A program made the translations under genes and the position numbers. DNA of 64,000 bases from Hominilimicola fabiformis (GTDB taxonomy: Bacteria > Bacillota > Clostridia > UBA1381). The notes beneath the pieces are model-generated. The model saw nothing but the letters and a program-made list of their open reading frames with translations, did no database searches and was not told the DNA's origin. Positions 55,150 to 63,920 of this stretch are shown here, in pieces. Every line of letters begins with the position of its first letter. Position 1 is the stretch's first letter. The stretch covers positions 1 to 64,000 of the forward strand of contig NZ_JAJEQM010000012.1 in assembly GCF_020687385.1 (NCBI RefSeq), written 5' to 3'.

Positions 55150-55186
55150 AAAGGCTGTCGGCATTTCGCCGACAGCCTTTATTTTT
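55150..55186. terminator. Bidirectional terminator between the orphan gene and cysN
   Basis: Thirteen-bp stem AAAGGCTGTCGGC/GCCGACAGCCTTT with loop ATTTC; T-rich on the plus side and A-rich flanks give tails on both strands. It ends the orphan gene and the sulfate operon. Confidence 0.9.
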
Positions 55187-56865
55187 TATTTTACGGTAAC
55201 TTTTCTGTATGTATTAAAGTTTAACCATTTTTCAAAGAATTTGTTTTCGTCATCTCTTGTTGCATATTCCCTAAGGAAGTTCACAACTTTTTCTCTTGAA
55301 TCAGCCTTAATTTCAAAACCGCGTCCGTTAATGACAGGGTAACCGTCGTATTCATAATTCTTTGTTTCGATAATATCGCCTATCTTCTTATTTCTGACTT
55401 TAACCGTAACTCCGTCACGAAGTACAATTATATCAAAGCTGTCAGGATATTTATAGCTTTCACCCTCTGTCGGAATTTTGTCACCGACAGTATAAGTCTT
55501 GTCAACAGGTTGATATTTAAGTACTGACAAGCTCTGTGGATCGTAATAGAATTCTTCAAAAATATCGCCTCTTGCCTCAAGGTTTTCAAACTTAAACGAT
55601 GCTCTGTCCGAGAAAGAACCGCCCTTTTCTTTAAGTTCGTCAACAACACCGCAAGCCGAAGTCATATTTGTCACACGGTCGATAAGAATTAATTCACCGA
55701 GTGTTCTGTGTTCTTCAAACAAGTCTGCAACAACAGCCTCTGTAAGCAAAATTTCGCATACCGCAATACCGTTTTTGCCTATTGTTTCCGCATTGATATG
55801 CTCACCTGTATTAACGTCAATCGCATAATCAATACCTGCGACTATACCTGCGATTGTCTTTGTACCAATCTTTACAAGATAGTCTTTTCCGACTGTCAAA
55901 GGCTCATCGTCCATCCACAAAAGTGACGCTGTAAGACGCTTATAAGGTGCAAGGTTTGTACCCTTTACAAGCACACACCCTCTTGAAACGTCAACTTCTT
56001 TGTCAAGAGTAATTGTGACAGGCTGACCTTTAAATGCAGTTTCTGACTTCTTGTCACCTACATAAATTTCTTTTACATGAGCACTTTCATTGCTCGGCAA
56101 TGTTGTAATCTCGTCACCGACATTTATGCTGCCCGATTCAATCTGACCTTGAAAACCTCTGAATGTGTGGTTCGGTCGGCAGACTCTCTGTACAGGGAGA
56201 TAAAATCCCTGTTCCGCATTTTCTTCGCTTATATCTACATTTTCAAGATATTCCAAAAGCGGTTCGCCGTCATACCAAGTGATGTTTTCCGATTTAACCG
56301 TTACGTTGTCACCCTCTGTTGCAGACAATGGAATTATCTTAACGTTTTCAAGTGACAATTCGTTTTTCAATTCTTCAATCTGTCCTACGATTTTATCATA
56401 AGCATTTTTATCATACTTTACAAGGTCCATCTTATTTACGGCAAACACAAAGTAACGTATACCCATAAGCTTACAAATTCTCGCATGACGTCTTGTTTGA
56501 ACAAGCACGCCTTGTGACGCGTCGATAAGAATTACAGCCAAGTCCGCAAATGACGCACCTACTGCCATGTTTCTTGTATATTCTTCGTGTCCGGGTGTAT
56601 CGGCAACGATAAAGCTTCTGTTGTCAGTTGTGAAATAGCGGTATGCAACGTCAATCGTTATACCTTGTTCTCTTTCGGCCATAAGTCCGTCAAGTAAAAG
56701 TGAATAGTCAATCGCTCCGCCTCTGCTGCCGACTTTACTGTCAAGCTCCAACGCTTTCTCCTGATCAGCATAAAGAAGTTTTGAGTCGTAAAGGATATGT
56801 CCTATAAGTGTTGACTTACCGTCGTCAACGCTTCCGCAAGTTATAAATTTAAGTAATCCGTTCAT
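55186..56865 (-). CDS. cysN: Sulfate adenylyltransferase GTPase subunit with C-terminal extension
   Basis: A 559-residue EF-Tu-like GTPase that drives APS formation by CysD. Motifs: GSVDDGKSTLIGH, DTPGHEEYTRNMA, NKMDLVKYD. After the usual beta barrels (to about 410) there is a region of about 140 residues (from LKEKGGSFSD to the end) that is not APS kinase: no second P-loop is present. Start 56865 (MNGLLKF) overlaps the cysD end; GGAGGG lies within the last cysD codons. Last gene of the operon. Confidence 0.92.
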   Translation of the reverse strand: MNGLLKFITCGSVDDGKSTLIGHILYDSKLLYADQEKALELDSKVGSRGGAIDYSLLLDGLMAEREQGITIDVAYRYFTTDNRSFIVADTPGHEEYTRNMAVGASFADLAVILIDASQGVLVQTRRHARICKLMGIRYFVFAVNKMDLVKYDKNAYDKIVGQIEELKNELSLENVKIIPLSATEGDNVTVKSENITWYDGEPLLEYLENVDISEENAEQGFYLPVQRVCRPNHTFRGFQGQIESGSINVGDEITTLPSNESAHVKEIYVGDKKSETAFKGQPVTITLDKEVDVSRGCVLVKGTNLAPYKRLTASLLWMDDEPLTVGKDYLVKIGTKTIAGIVAGIDYAIDVNTGEHINAETIGKNGIAVCEILLTEAVVADLFEEHRTLGELILIDRVTNMTSACGVVDELKEKGGSFSDRASFKFENLEARGDIFEEFYYDPQSLSVLKYQPVDKTYTVGDKIPTEGESYKYPDSFDIIVLRDGVTVKVRNKKIGDIIETKNYEYDGYPVINGRGFEIKADSREKVVNFLREYATRDDENKFFEKWLNFNTYRKVTVK

Positions 56866-56866
56866 A

Positions 56867-57766
56867 TTAGAAATAACCCTCCCTTTTTCTGCGTTCCATG
56901 CTTCCTGCCGCCTCATTGTCTATAACTCTTGAAGTTCTTTCGGAAGATACCGCACTTAGTGTTTCTTCAATAATTTCGTCAAGCGTATCGGCAGTCGATT
57001 CTATACCGCCTGTAAGCGGATAACAGCCAAGTGTTCTGAATCTTACTGATTTGTATTCAGGCACTTCTCCCTCTTTTAGAGGTAATCTGTCGTCATCAAC
57101 CATTATAAGATTACCGTCACGTTCAACAACAGGTCTTTTTGCCGCGAAGTAAAGCGGTACAATATCAATCTTTTCACGCTTGATATACTGCCAAATATCT
57201 TTTTCTGTCCAGTTTGAAATTGGGAATACTCTCATACTTTCGCCCTTGTTAATCTTAGTGTTGTAAAGTTTCCACATTTCAGGACGTTGGTTTTTAGGGT
57301 CCCAAGCCTGTGCCTCATTTCTGAATGAGAAAATTCTTTCCTTTGCACGCGATTTTTCTTCATCACGTCTGCCGCCGCCGAATGCCGCTGTAAAGCCGTA
57401 CTTTGTAAGTGCTTGCTTTAATGCCTGCGTTTTCATTATATCAGTATAAGCCGCACCGTGGTCAAACGGATTGATACCTTGCTTTATACCTTCCTCATTT
57501 GAATACACAATCATTTCAATACCGAGTTTCTTTGCGGTATCGTCACGGAATTTAATCATATCCTTAAACTTCCAAGTTGTGTCTATATGCATAAACGGGA
57601 ACGGCGGTTTTTCAGGATAAAACGCCTTCATTGCAAGGTGCAGCATTACTGAACTGTCCTTACCGATTGAGTATAGCATTACAGGCTTTTCACACTCTGC
57701 CGCTACCTCTCTTATAATATATATTGCTTCTGCTTCAAGCTCATCAAGATGTGATAATTCACTCAT
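56867..57766 (-). CDS. cysD: Sulfate adenylyltransferase catalytic subunit
   Basis: A 299-residue ATP sulfurylase of the PP-loop family, making APS from sulfate and ATP. Start [22 protein letters not shown], the pyrophosphatase loop [33 protein letters not shown], and [15 protein letters not shown] are diagnostic. Forms a heterodimer with CysN, whose gene starts 2 bp after the stop codon. RBS AGGAGGG. Confidence 0.95.
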   Translation of the reverse strand: MSELSHLDELEAEAIYIIREVAAECEKPVMLYSIGKDSSVMLHLAMKAFYPEKPPFPFMHIDTTWKFKDMIKFRDDTAKKLGIEMIVYSNEEGIKQGINPFDHGAAYTDIMKTQALKQALTKYGFTAAFGGGRRDEEKSRAKERIFSFRNEAQAWDPKNQRPEMWKLYNTKINKGESMRVFPISNWTEKDIWQYIKREKIDIVPLYFAAKRPVVERDGNLIMVDDDRLPLKEGEVPEYKSVRFRTLGCYPLTGGIESTADTLDEIIEETLSAVSSERTSRVIDNEAAGSMERRKREGYF

Positions 57767-57791
57767 TTAGTGTCCCTCCTTTTAGTGTCCC

Positions 57792-58106
57792 TTAATACTT
57801 ATTTGATTCTTTTCTGTCTATGTCTATTTCGGAAACCGTGCCGTCATATTTTTCAATTACCCATTTCAAAATATCGCCGTTTTCCTCTGTATGTACCTTA
57901 CTTCCCATACCGCCTATATCCGCACCAAGATAAAACGATATTGCGTGCATAGGACATTCCTTGATACAGGAAGTACAGCCCCAGCAATCTTTCGGGTACT
58001 TTATAAATGCTTTATTATCTCCGTCCTTTTTTATAAGACTTCCCGGACATACCATACAGCATTTTCCGCAACCTATACATTTGCTTTTATCAATCATTAT
58101 GCTCAT
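57792..58106 (-). CDS. aprB: Adenylylsulfate reductase subunit beta (ferredoxin type)
   Basis: A 104-residue iron-sulfur protein with two 4Fe-4S clusters: CIGCGKCCMVCPGS and CWGCTSCIKECP. It passes electrons to AprA. The ATG at 58106 overlaps the aprA end by 17 bp (RBS AAGGGGG lies in the last aprA codons). It is shorter than AprB of dissimilatory sulfate reducers, which have a longer tail. Confidence 0.88.
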   Translation of the reverse strand: MSIMIDKSKCIGCGKCCMVCPGSLIKKDGDNKAFIKYPKDCWGCTSCIKECPMHAISFYLGADIGGMGSKVHTEENGDILKWVIEKYDGTVSEIDIDRKESNKY

Positions 58107-59778
58107 ATGTTCTGCCCCCTTCCACAAGGTCACGAAGTATAATTTCTATTTCACCGTCTTTAAGACGTGAATTGACGTATTTATTAAAGTTTTCGTTATC
58201 CTTATTCGGATAATCAAGATTTTCCGCAAAACTGTGCCAGCGTGTTTCCTTTCTCGCTTTGAGGTGTGCTATAACACTCCTTGCAACGACAAGTCTTTCA
58301 CGAAGTTCGTATATATACATAAGCTCCTGAAAATCTTCTGCGTGAAGTTTTTCTGAAAGCTGATAGATTTGACGGATTTTCGTATCGGCTATGTCAAGCT
58401 GTTTTTCATTAAAGCGATAATTTGTCTTGATACCGCCTGCATACGAATCCATAACGGTCTGCATTGCCTCTTCAAGCTGTTCTGTCGTGAATGTTCCGTC
58501 AATGTTTCCGTAAAGGAAATCTGTCACTTCCGACAGGTGACGTTCAATGTCACTTTCGTCAATCGCACTTATTTCGCCAAGTTCAGAAATTGCGGTAAGT
58601 GCCGCGATTTCACCCTCTGCCAAAGCACCTGTAACGTATTTCTGCGGACAACCGCCTGCAACGTCACCTGCGGCATACAAGCCTTTTACGGTAGTCCTTC
58701 TCTTTGTATCCACCCAATAACCGCTTGCGGTGTGACCGCCTACGATATAAGGCTCTGTACCCTCTATCTCAACATTTTGCTCCGACGGATTTTTACCGCT
58801 TTCAATCCATTTAAGAGTCTGTGACGGTGCCATATTCAGATAAGCCTTTTTCAAATCCTCGCTTGCCTCTTGGGATATACCCTCTGTACGAAGATAGCAA
58901 GGACCTCTGCCCTCAATATTTTCATTCACCGTTCCGTACACTCTCTCGGAGGTTGTAAGACCGTATTTTGTTTCGTAAACCTCACCGAGCGAATTTATTT
59001 GCTTTGCACCCGCACCTTGTGCCAAAGTACCTGTCGGGGCGATTGTATCTTTACAGCGAAGTGCTATAAATCGCATTTCAAATGTCGTCATTTCCGCACC
59101 GGCTTTTATACCCATTGCATATCCGGCACCCGTATTAAACGGCGGATACCACATTTTATGACGTGAAAATCCGGGATTATTCGGCTTGTAAAGGCCGGCC
59201 GCACCGCCTGTTGCGATTATAACCGCTTTCGCCTCGATTATGTAAAACGTATCGTTTTCAATACCTATACCGTATGCACCCTTTATCCTGTTACCCTCAA
59301 CCGCATAATCAATAATATTTACACGATTAAGTACCGATACATTTTCTTTTTGCAATGCCGCCTCTGCCAAAATAGGCTTTATATTTTCACCGTTGATTTT
59401 AAGGTTTCTGTTACCTCTTGTCACATACTTTCCGTTTTCGTCCTTCAAAATAACAAGTCCGAGTTTTTCAAGTCTGTCTACGACTTCATTCAGCTTTTCG
59501 GACATTGTAAGAAGTAAATCTTCTCTGACAATTCCGTCCGCGTCCTTTTTTGCATAATCAACGTAATCCTGCGGAACACGTCCATCTGTTATGTATGCGT
59601 TAAGTGCGTTGACGCCTGCGGCAAGACAGCCGCTTCTCTTTATATGTGCCTTTTCACATATAAGCACCTTAGCATCGGAATGTTCTGCGACAGTAACCGC
59701 CGCATAGCAACCGGCAGTACCGCCGCCTATAATTAAAATATCTGTTTTTAATCTTTCGGTTTTCAATATATTTGTCAT
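58090..59778 (-). CDS. aprA: Adenylylsulfate reductase subunit alpha (flavoprotein)
   Basis: A 562-residue FAD protein of the fumarate-reductase fold. FAD motifs: ILIIGGGTAGCYAAVTVAEHS and YVTGALAEGEIAA. It reduces APS to sulfite and AMP using AprB electrons. It lies between transporter and cysDN genes, so the system reduces the sulfate it imports; no thioredoxin-type APS/PAPS reductase (CysH) and no sulfite reductase are present in the window. Confidence 0.9.
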   Translation of the reverse strand: MTNILKTERLKTDILIIGGGTAGCYAAVTVAEHSDAKVLICEKAHIKRSGCLAAGVNALNAYITDGRVPQDYVDYAKKDADGIVREDLLLTMSEKLNEVVDRLEKLGLVILKDENGKYVTRGNRNLKINGENIKPILAEAALQKENVSVLNRVNIIDYAVEGNRIKGAYGIGIENDTFYIIEAKAVIIATGGAAGLYKPNNPGFSRHKMWYPPFNTGAGYAMGIKAGAEMTTFEMRFIALRCKDTIAPTGTLAQGAGAKQINSLGEVYETKYGLTTSERVYGTVNENIEGRGPCYLRTEGISQEASEDLKKAYLNMAPSQTLKWIESGKNPSEQNVEIEGTEPYIVGGHTASGYWVDTKRRTTVKGLYAAGDVAGGCPQKYVTGALAEGEIAALTAISELGEISAIDESDIERHLSEVTDFLYGNIDGTFTTEQLEEAMQTVMDSYAGGIKTNYRFNEKQLDIADTKIRQIYQLSEKLHAEDFQELMYIYELRERLVVARSVIAHLKARKETRWHSFAENLDYPNKDNENFNKYVNSRLKDGEIEIILRDLVEGGRTYEHND

Positions 59779-59794
59779 ATAAACACCTCTTTTA

Positions 59795-60853
59795 TCAGAT
59801 TACCAATGAATCCTCCGAAATTGATTTATTGTCAAGCAAGTATGCCTTATCGCCTACCGTAACAAATATTCTGTACAAGAATACATCAACTTCTTCACCG
59901 ACTTCAATCGCCTGTTCGTCAAGACCGCGTCTGGCTTTAAGTTCCGTACCGTCCACGTCTACGACCACTTCTATACTGTCGCCTCTGAACAATACATTTT
60001 TCGCAACTCCGTGAGATGCGGAGCTTTTGTATTTCTGTACTTCATTTTTCTTTGTCACTTTAACAAATTCAGGTCTTACGATTGCTTTTTCGACATTTTC
60101 AATATGCTCAAAATTATGAAACTTTGAATAATCATCAACGAATGTTGTTTCTCCGAAAAACGATGCCGTAAATGCTGTTTTCGGATTGTGATAAATTTCA
60201 ATAGGTGTTCCCGTATGTTCAATTCTACCCTTATTTGTTATTATAATTTCGTCTGCAACTTCGATTGCCTCATCTTGGTCGTGGGTTACGAATATACTTG
60301 TAACTCCAAGCTTTTCAATCATTTCTCTAAGCCAGCTTCTAAGCTCTTTTCTTACCTTTGCGTCAATCGCCGCAAACGGTTCGTCAAGAAGTAAAAGCTG
60401 TGGATTAGGTGCAAGCGCTCTTGCGAATGCCACTCTCTGTCTTTGACCGCCCGAAAGCTGACTCGGATAACGTTTTTCCAACCCCTCAAGACCTATAAGT
60501 TTAATAAGTTCTCTTACTCTCTCGTCTATCTTCTTTTTATCGGCTTTCTGAACTCTAAGACCGAATGCGATATTGTCATACACCGTCATATATCGAAACA
60601 GTGCGTAATTCTGAAATACAAAGCCAATCCCTCTCTTGCTTGCCGCAATGTCGTTTACTCTCACACCGTCGATTATAATATCGCCGCTGTCCGGAGTCTC
60701 AAGACCCGCAATCATTCGCAGAATAGTTGTCTTACCGCTGCCGCTCGGACCTAAAAGACCGATAAGTTTACCCTTTTCAACGCCGAAGTTGACATTGTCC
60801 GACGCTTTATAATCGCCGAAGTTTTTGTTTATATTTTTTAATTCAACGTACAC
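59795..60853 (-). CDS. cysA: Sulfate ABC transporter ATPase
   Basis: A 352-residue ATPase: Walker A GPSGSGKTT, Q-loop FQNYALFRYM, signature LSGGQRQRV, Walker B LLLLDEP, H-loop VTHDQDEA, and a C-terminal TOBE-like domain. I choose GTG at 60853 (MYVELKNINKNFG): it opens the conserved N terminus and overlaps the cysW stop codon; codons further upstream lie in cysW. Powers sulfate/thiosulfate uptake by CysTW. Confidence 0.92.
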   Translation of the reverse strand: MYVELKNINKNFGDYKASDNVNFGVEKGKLIGLLGPSGSGKTTILRMIAGLETPDSGDIIIDGVRVNDIAASKRGIGFVFQNYALFRYMTVYDNIAFGLRVQKADKKKIDERVRELIKLIGLEGLEKRYPSQLSGGQRQRVAFARALAPNPQLLLLDEPFAAIDAKVRKELRSWLREMIEKLGVTSIFVTHDQDEAIEVADEIIITNKGRIEHTGTPIEIYHNPKTAFTASFFGETTFVDDYSKFHNFEHIENVEKAIVRPEFVKVTKKNEVQKYKSSASHGVAKNVLFRGDSIEVVVDVDGTELKARRGLDEQAIEVGEEVDVFLYRIFVTVGDKAYLLDNKSISEDSLVI

Positions 60854-60854
60854 T

Positions 60855-61670
60855 CTATTCCGCCTTCTTTCCTTTGTATTCAACAACACTTCTGATTATC
60901 AAAATAATCACTGCCAAAATCACAAGTATTGACGCTACCGCAAATGCCGGTACATATTTATTGTCGCCGAAAAGTATTTCAACCTGTAACGGAAGCGTAT
61001 TCGTTTTACCTCTCAAATGTCCCGAAAGGACTGATACAGCACCGAATTCACCCATCGCTCTTGCCGTACAGAGTACCACTCCGTAAAGCAATGCCCATTT
61101 TATATGAGGGAATGTTACTTTTCTGAAAATAGTAAATCCGCTTGCACCCATAAGTGCCGCCGCTTCTTCCTCTGTGCCCTGTTCCTCAAGTATCGGTATA
61201 ATTTCTCTTGATATAAACGGAAACGTTACAAATATCGTTGCCAATATAATTCCCGGTACGGCAAACACTACTTTTATACCGGCTTGCTGTAAATAAGGAT
61301 AAAGCACGCTTTGTCTGCCGAATACCAATATGAATATCAAACCTGCTATAACGGGTGAAACCGTTACCGGAATATCAATAAGAGTTGTCAAAACCTTTTT
61401 GCCTTTAAACCGGAACATTGTCAAGAACCATGCCGCAAACAGTCCGAAGAATGTGTTTACAACAAGTGCCGACAAAGTTGCTTTTGCGGTAAGTTTTACC
61501 GCGCTTATCGTATCTTTATCGGTTATGTACTGAAAATATTTGCCTCCACCGTTACGAAGTGCAACGGATATAACCGTATAAAGCGGAAGAATTAAGAATA
61601 CAAATGCGAATAATACGCTGACGGCAATTAATATCCATTTAACAACCTTACTGCCTTCATTTTTCTGCAT
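60855..61670 (-). CDS. cysW: Sulfate ABC transporter permease CysW
   Basis: A 271-residue permease with six membrane helices; the EAA loop (EEQGTEEEAAALMGASGFTIFRKVTFPHI) contacts CysA. Starts one base after cysT ends. Pairs with CysT to form the channel. Confidence 0.93.
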   Translation of the reverse strand: MQKNEGSKVVKWILIAVSVLFAFVFLILPLYTVISVALRNGGGKYFQYITDKDTISAVKLTAKATLSALVVNTFFGLFAAWFLTMFRFKGKKVLTTLIDIPVTVSPVIAGLIFILVFGRQSVLYPYLQQAGIKVVFAVPGIILATIFVTFPFISREIIPILEEQGTEEEAAALMGASGFTIFRKVTFPHIKWALLYGVVLCTARAMGEFGAVSVLSGHLRGKTNTLPLQVEILFGDNKYVPAFAVASILVILAVIILIIRSVVEYKGKKAE

Positions 61671-61671
61671 A

Positions 61672-62505
61672 CTATCTTCCTCCTTTTAATATTTTTGTGT
61701 TTCTCGCCTGAATAAGATTTACAATGAACAATATTGCAAATGAGAATGCAAGCATCACAAGTGCTATTGCCGTTGCACTGTTATAGTCAAAGTCCTGTAA
61801 TTCCGACATAATTATAAGCGGTGTTATTTCCGTTTCATAAGGCTTGTTGCCTGCTATAAAAATTACACTGCCGTATTCTCCTATACATCTTCCGAGTGCC
61901 AAGCCAAAGCCTGTAAGTGCGGGAGGAATTATTTCCGGTAAAATTACTTTACGAAATATCGTTCCTCTGTTTGCACCAAGCGCCCCTGCCGCCTCCTCAT
62001 ATGACGGATCAAGCTTTTCAAGTACAGGCTGTACCGCTCTTACAACGAACGGTATGCCGATAAATATAAGCGCCACTACGATTCCGATTCTTGTATGTGC
62101 TATTTTTATACCGAACGGTGCGAATAATTTTCCTATAAGTCCTTCTTCTGTTGTAAGGTTTGTAAGAGCCAAACCGGCAACAGCTGTCGGAAGTGCGAAC
62201 GGAAGTTCAATCATTCCGTCAAGAACACGTTTAAACGGAAAATCATATCTTACAAGCACCCAGGCAAGTATGACGCCCATAATCGAATTTATTATTGATG
62301 CGATAAGCGAAGTGAGGAAAGTTACCTTAAAACTTGCAAGAACACGCGGACGTGTAATTGTTTCGATAATATCGCTCAGGTGCATTCTTGATGTGTAAAT
62401 CACAAGTGCCGCCAACGGTATAAGAACAACTAAGCTCAATATTGTAATTGTCACGCCCATTGAAAGTCCGAAACCGGGTATTACTCTTTTCTTCTTTGCT
62501 TTCAT
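61672..62505 (-). CDS. cysT: Sulfate ABC transporter permease CysT (CysU)
   Basis: A 277-residue permease with six helices; the EAA loop is LEKLDPSYEEAAGALGANRGTIFRKVILPEI. N terminus VIPGFGLSMGVTITILSLVVLIPL. RBS AAGGAATG, 13 bp after the binding-protein gene. Confidence 0.93.
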   Translation of the reverse strand: MKAKKKRVIPGFGLSMGVTITILSLVVLIPLAALVIYTSRMHLSDIIETITRPRVLASFKVTFLTSLIASIINSIMGVILAWVLVRYDFPFKRVLDGMIELPFALPTAVAGLALTNLTTEEGLIGKLFAPFGIKIAHTRIGIVVALIFIGIPFVVRAVQPVLEKLDPSYEEAAGALGANRGTIFRKVILPEIIPPALTGFGLALGRCIGEYGSVIFIAGNKPYETEITPLIIMSELQDFDYNSATAIALVMLAFSFAILFIVNLIQARNTKILKGGR

Positions 62506-62518
62506 TTACATTCCTTCT

Positions 62519-63550
62519 TTACTTATCTGTTTTTTCATAAATGCGGTCAAATACTCCGCCGTCATCAAAATGCTTTTTCTGTACTTCGTCCCAACCGCCG
62601 AAGTCTTGTATTGTTACAAGATTTATGTTAAGGTCAAATGTATCTGCATATTCGTTTAATATATCAGGGTTTGACGGACGGTAGAAATTGTCGCCTGCAA
62701 TTCTCTGTGCCTCATCGGAATATAAATAACTTAAATATTCCGTTGCAACATTTCTTGTACCTCTTTGGTCAACCACATCATCAACCACCGCAACAGACGG
62801 CTGAGCCAAAATGCTTATGCTCGGCGTTACGATTTCATATTCATCGGGATTTTCCTGAACCGATAGGAACGCCTCATTTTCCCAAGCGATAAGTACATCG
62901 CCTTGATTGTTTTCAACAAATGATGTTGTAGCACCTCTTGCTCCCGAATCAAGTACAAGCACGTTTTCGTATAACTTCTTTATAAATGCCTCAATCTGTG
63001 TTTCGTCACCGTTGTAAAGTTTATCGGCATATGCCCAAGCCGCAAGGTAATTCCATCTTGCACCGCCTGAAGTTTTCGGATTAGGTGTTATAACTCCGAC
63101 GCCGTCTTTAACAAGGTCGCCCCAATCCTTGATATTTTGCGGATTGCCTTTTCTTACAAGGAATACGATTGTTGAAGTGTAAGGCGAACTGTCTTTGTCA
63201 AATTCATTTATCCAGCCGTCCTCTATAAGTCCTGCGTCTTGTATTGCCTTTACGTCATATTCAAGCGCAAGCGTTACAACGTCTGCCTCGTTTCCGTTTG
63301 CAACTTCAAGTGCTTGCTTACCGCTGCCGCCGTGTGACTGTATAACTTCAACGTCCTGTCCTGTTTGCCCTTTCCAATGCTCTGCGAAAAGTTTGTTGTA
63401 CGCACTGTATAATTCTCTTGTAGGGTCGTATGATACGTTCGTTATCGTAACCGACTTTTCTGTACTTGTGTCTGCACTGTTTCCGCAGCCTGCAAGTACC
63501 GTTACCGCCAAAATTGATGTTAATAATATACTAAAAATTTTCTTTTTCAT
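62519..63550 (-). CDS. sbp: Sulfate-binding lipoprotein
   Basis: A 343-residue solute-binding protein. Lipobox LAGC at about residues 19-22, so it is anchored by lipid to the outer face of the membrane. Sulfate-binding family features: [44 protein letters not shown]. First large gene of the operon. It follows a cysteine-rich leader ORF by 40 bp; GAGGT precedes the ATG. Confidence 0.93.
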   Translation of the reverse strand: MKKKIFSILLTSILAVTVLAGCGNSADTSTEKSVTITNVSYDPTRELYSAYNKLFAEHWKGQTGQDVEVIQSHGGSGKQALEVANGNEADVVTLALEYDVKAIQDAGLIEDGWINEFDKDSSPYTSTIVFLVRKGNPQNIKDWGDLVKDGVGVITPNPKTSGGARWNYLAAWAYADKLYNGDETQIEAFIKKLYENVLVLDSGARGATTSFVENNQGDVLIAWENEAFLSVQENPDEYEIVTPSISILAQPSVAVVDDVVDQRGTRNVATEYLSYLYSDEAQRIAGDNFYRPSNPDILNEYADTFDLNINLVTIQDFGGWDEVQKKHFDDGGVFDRIYEKTDK

Positions 63551-63590
63551 AAATTCATTACCTCGCTATAATATAAAATTTATTTTTTTA

Positions 63591-63665
63591 TCACCTCTGA
63601 GCCATACACATTCGGCAACACATCTTTCTATATACCATGCTTTTTCTGTTCAAATTTTCTCTCAT
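63591..63665 (-). CDS. 24-residue Met/Cys-rich leader peptide of the sulfate operon
   Basis: A short frame with a perfect ribosome site (AAGGAGG, eight nt before ATG), 40 bp upstream of sbp. The last ten residues are rich in Met, Cys and Arg: MCCRMCMAQR ends the peptide. Codons UGU, UGC and UGU lie within a five-codon stretch. It is predicted to slow ribosomes when Cys-tRNA (or Met-tRNA) is scarce, and so tune translation or transcription of sulfate genes. No terminator lies between it and sbp, so the mechanism is unclear. Confidence 0.7.
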   Translation of the reverse strand: MRENLNRKSMVYRKMCCRMCMAQR

Positions 63666-63726
63666 AATCGTTGCCTCCTTCGTTATTCATACTTTTCCTA
63701 TGGGATATAGGATTTTTAATGTCCTT

Positions 63727-63755
63727 ATCTTACTCCTATATTGTCGTTTTGTCAA
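63727..63755 (-). promoter_or_regulatory. Sulfate operon promoter
   Basis: Minus-strand TTGACA (63750-63755), 17 bp, TAAGAT (63727-63732). The transcript start is about 55 nt upstream of the leader ORF; a small hairpin TCCTAT/ATAGGA (63696-63712) lies near the 5' end of the transcript. Confidence 0.85.
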
Positions 63756-63761
63756 CATTTT

Positions 63762-63796
63762 CATATAGTAAAAAAATTAAATTTTTTTCCTATATG
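63762..63796. promoter_or_regulatory. 35-bp AT-rich inverted repeat upstream of the sulfate promoter
   Basis: Arms of 17 bp (CATATAGTAAAAAAATT and AATTTTTTTCCTATATG) with a single mismatch. It lies six bp upstream of the -35 box, between divergent sulfate and ldh genes. It could be an operator, an UP-like A-tract element or a transcript end. Confidence 0.6.
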
Positions 63797-63804
63797 TTTT
63801 ATTT

Positions 63805-63825
63805 CGGACGACCGATGATCGTCCG
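63805..63825. repeat. Diverged REP-like hairpin
   Basis: Stem CGGACGA/TCGTCCG with a 7-nt loop; resembles the GGCGACC hairpins at 6307-6452 with paired substitutions. Confidence 0.55.
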
Positions 63826-63920
63826 CTACGAAATACTTATAAATTAAGAAAAGCAAAATTATCCGAATATAATTAATCATACTTGCAAATAATAACACAA
63901 AACGAAAGGCGGAAATTTTT

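Noticed and set aside
55186-56865. CysN-CysC (APS kinase) fusion
   Set aside because: The C-terminal extension has no kinase P-loop, so it is not CysC.
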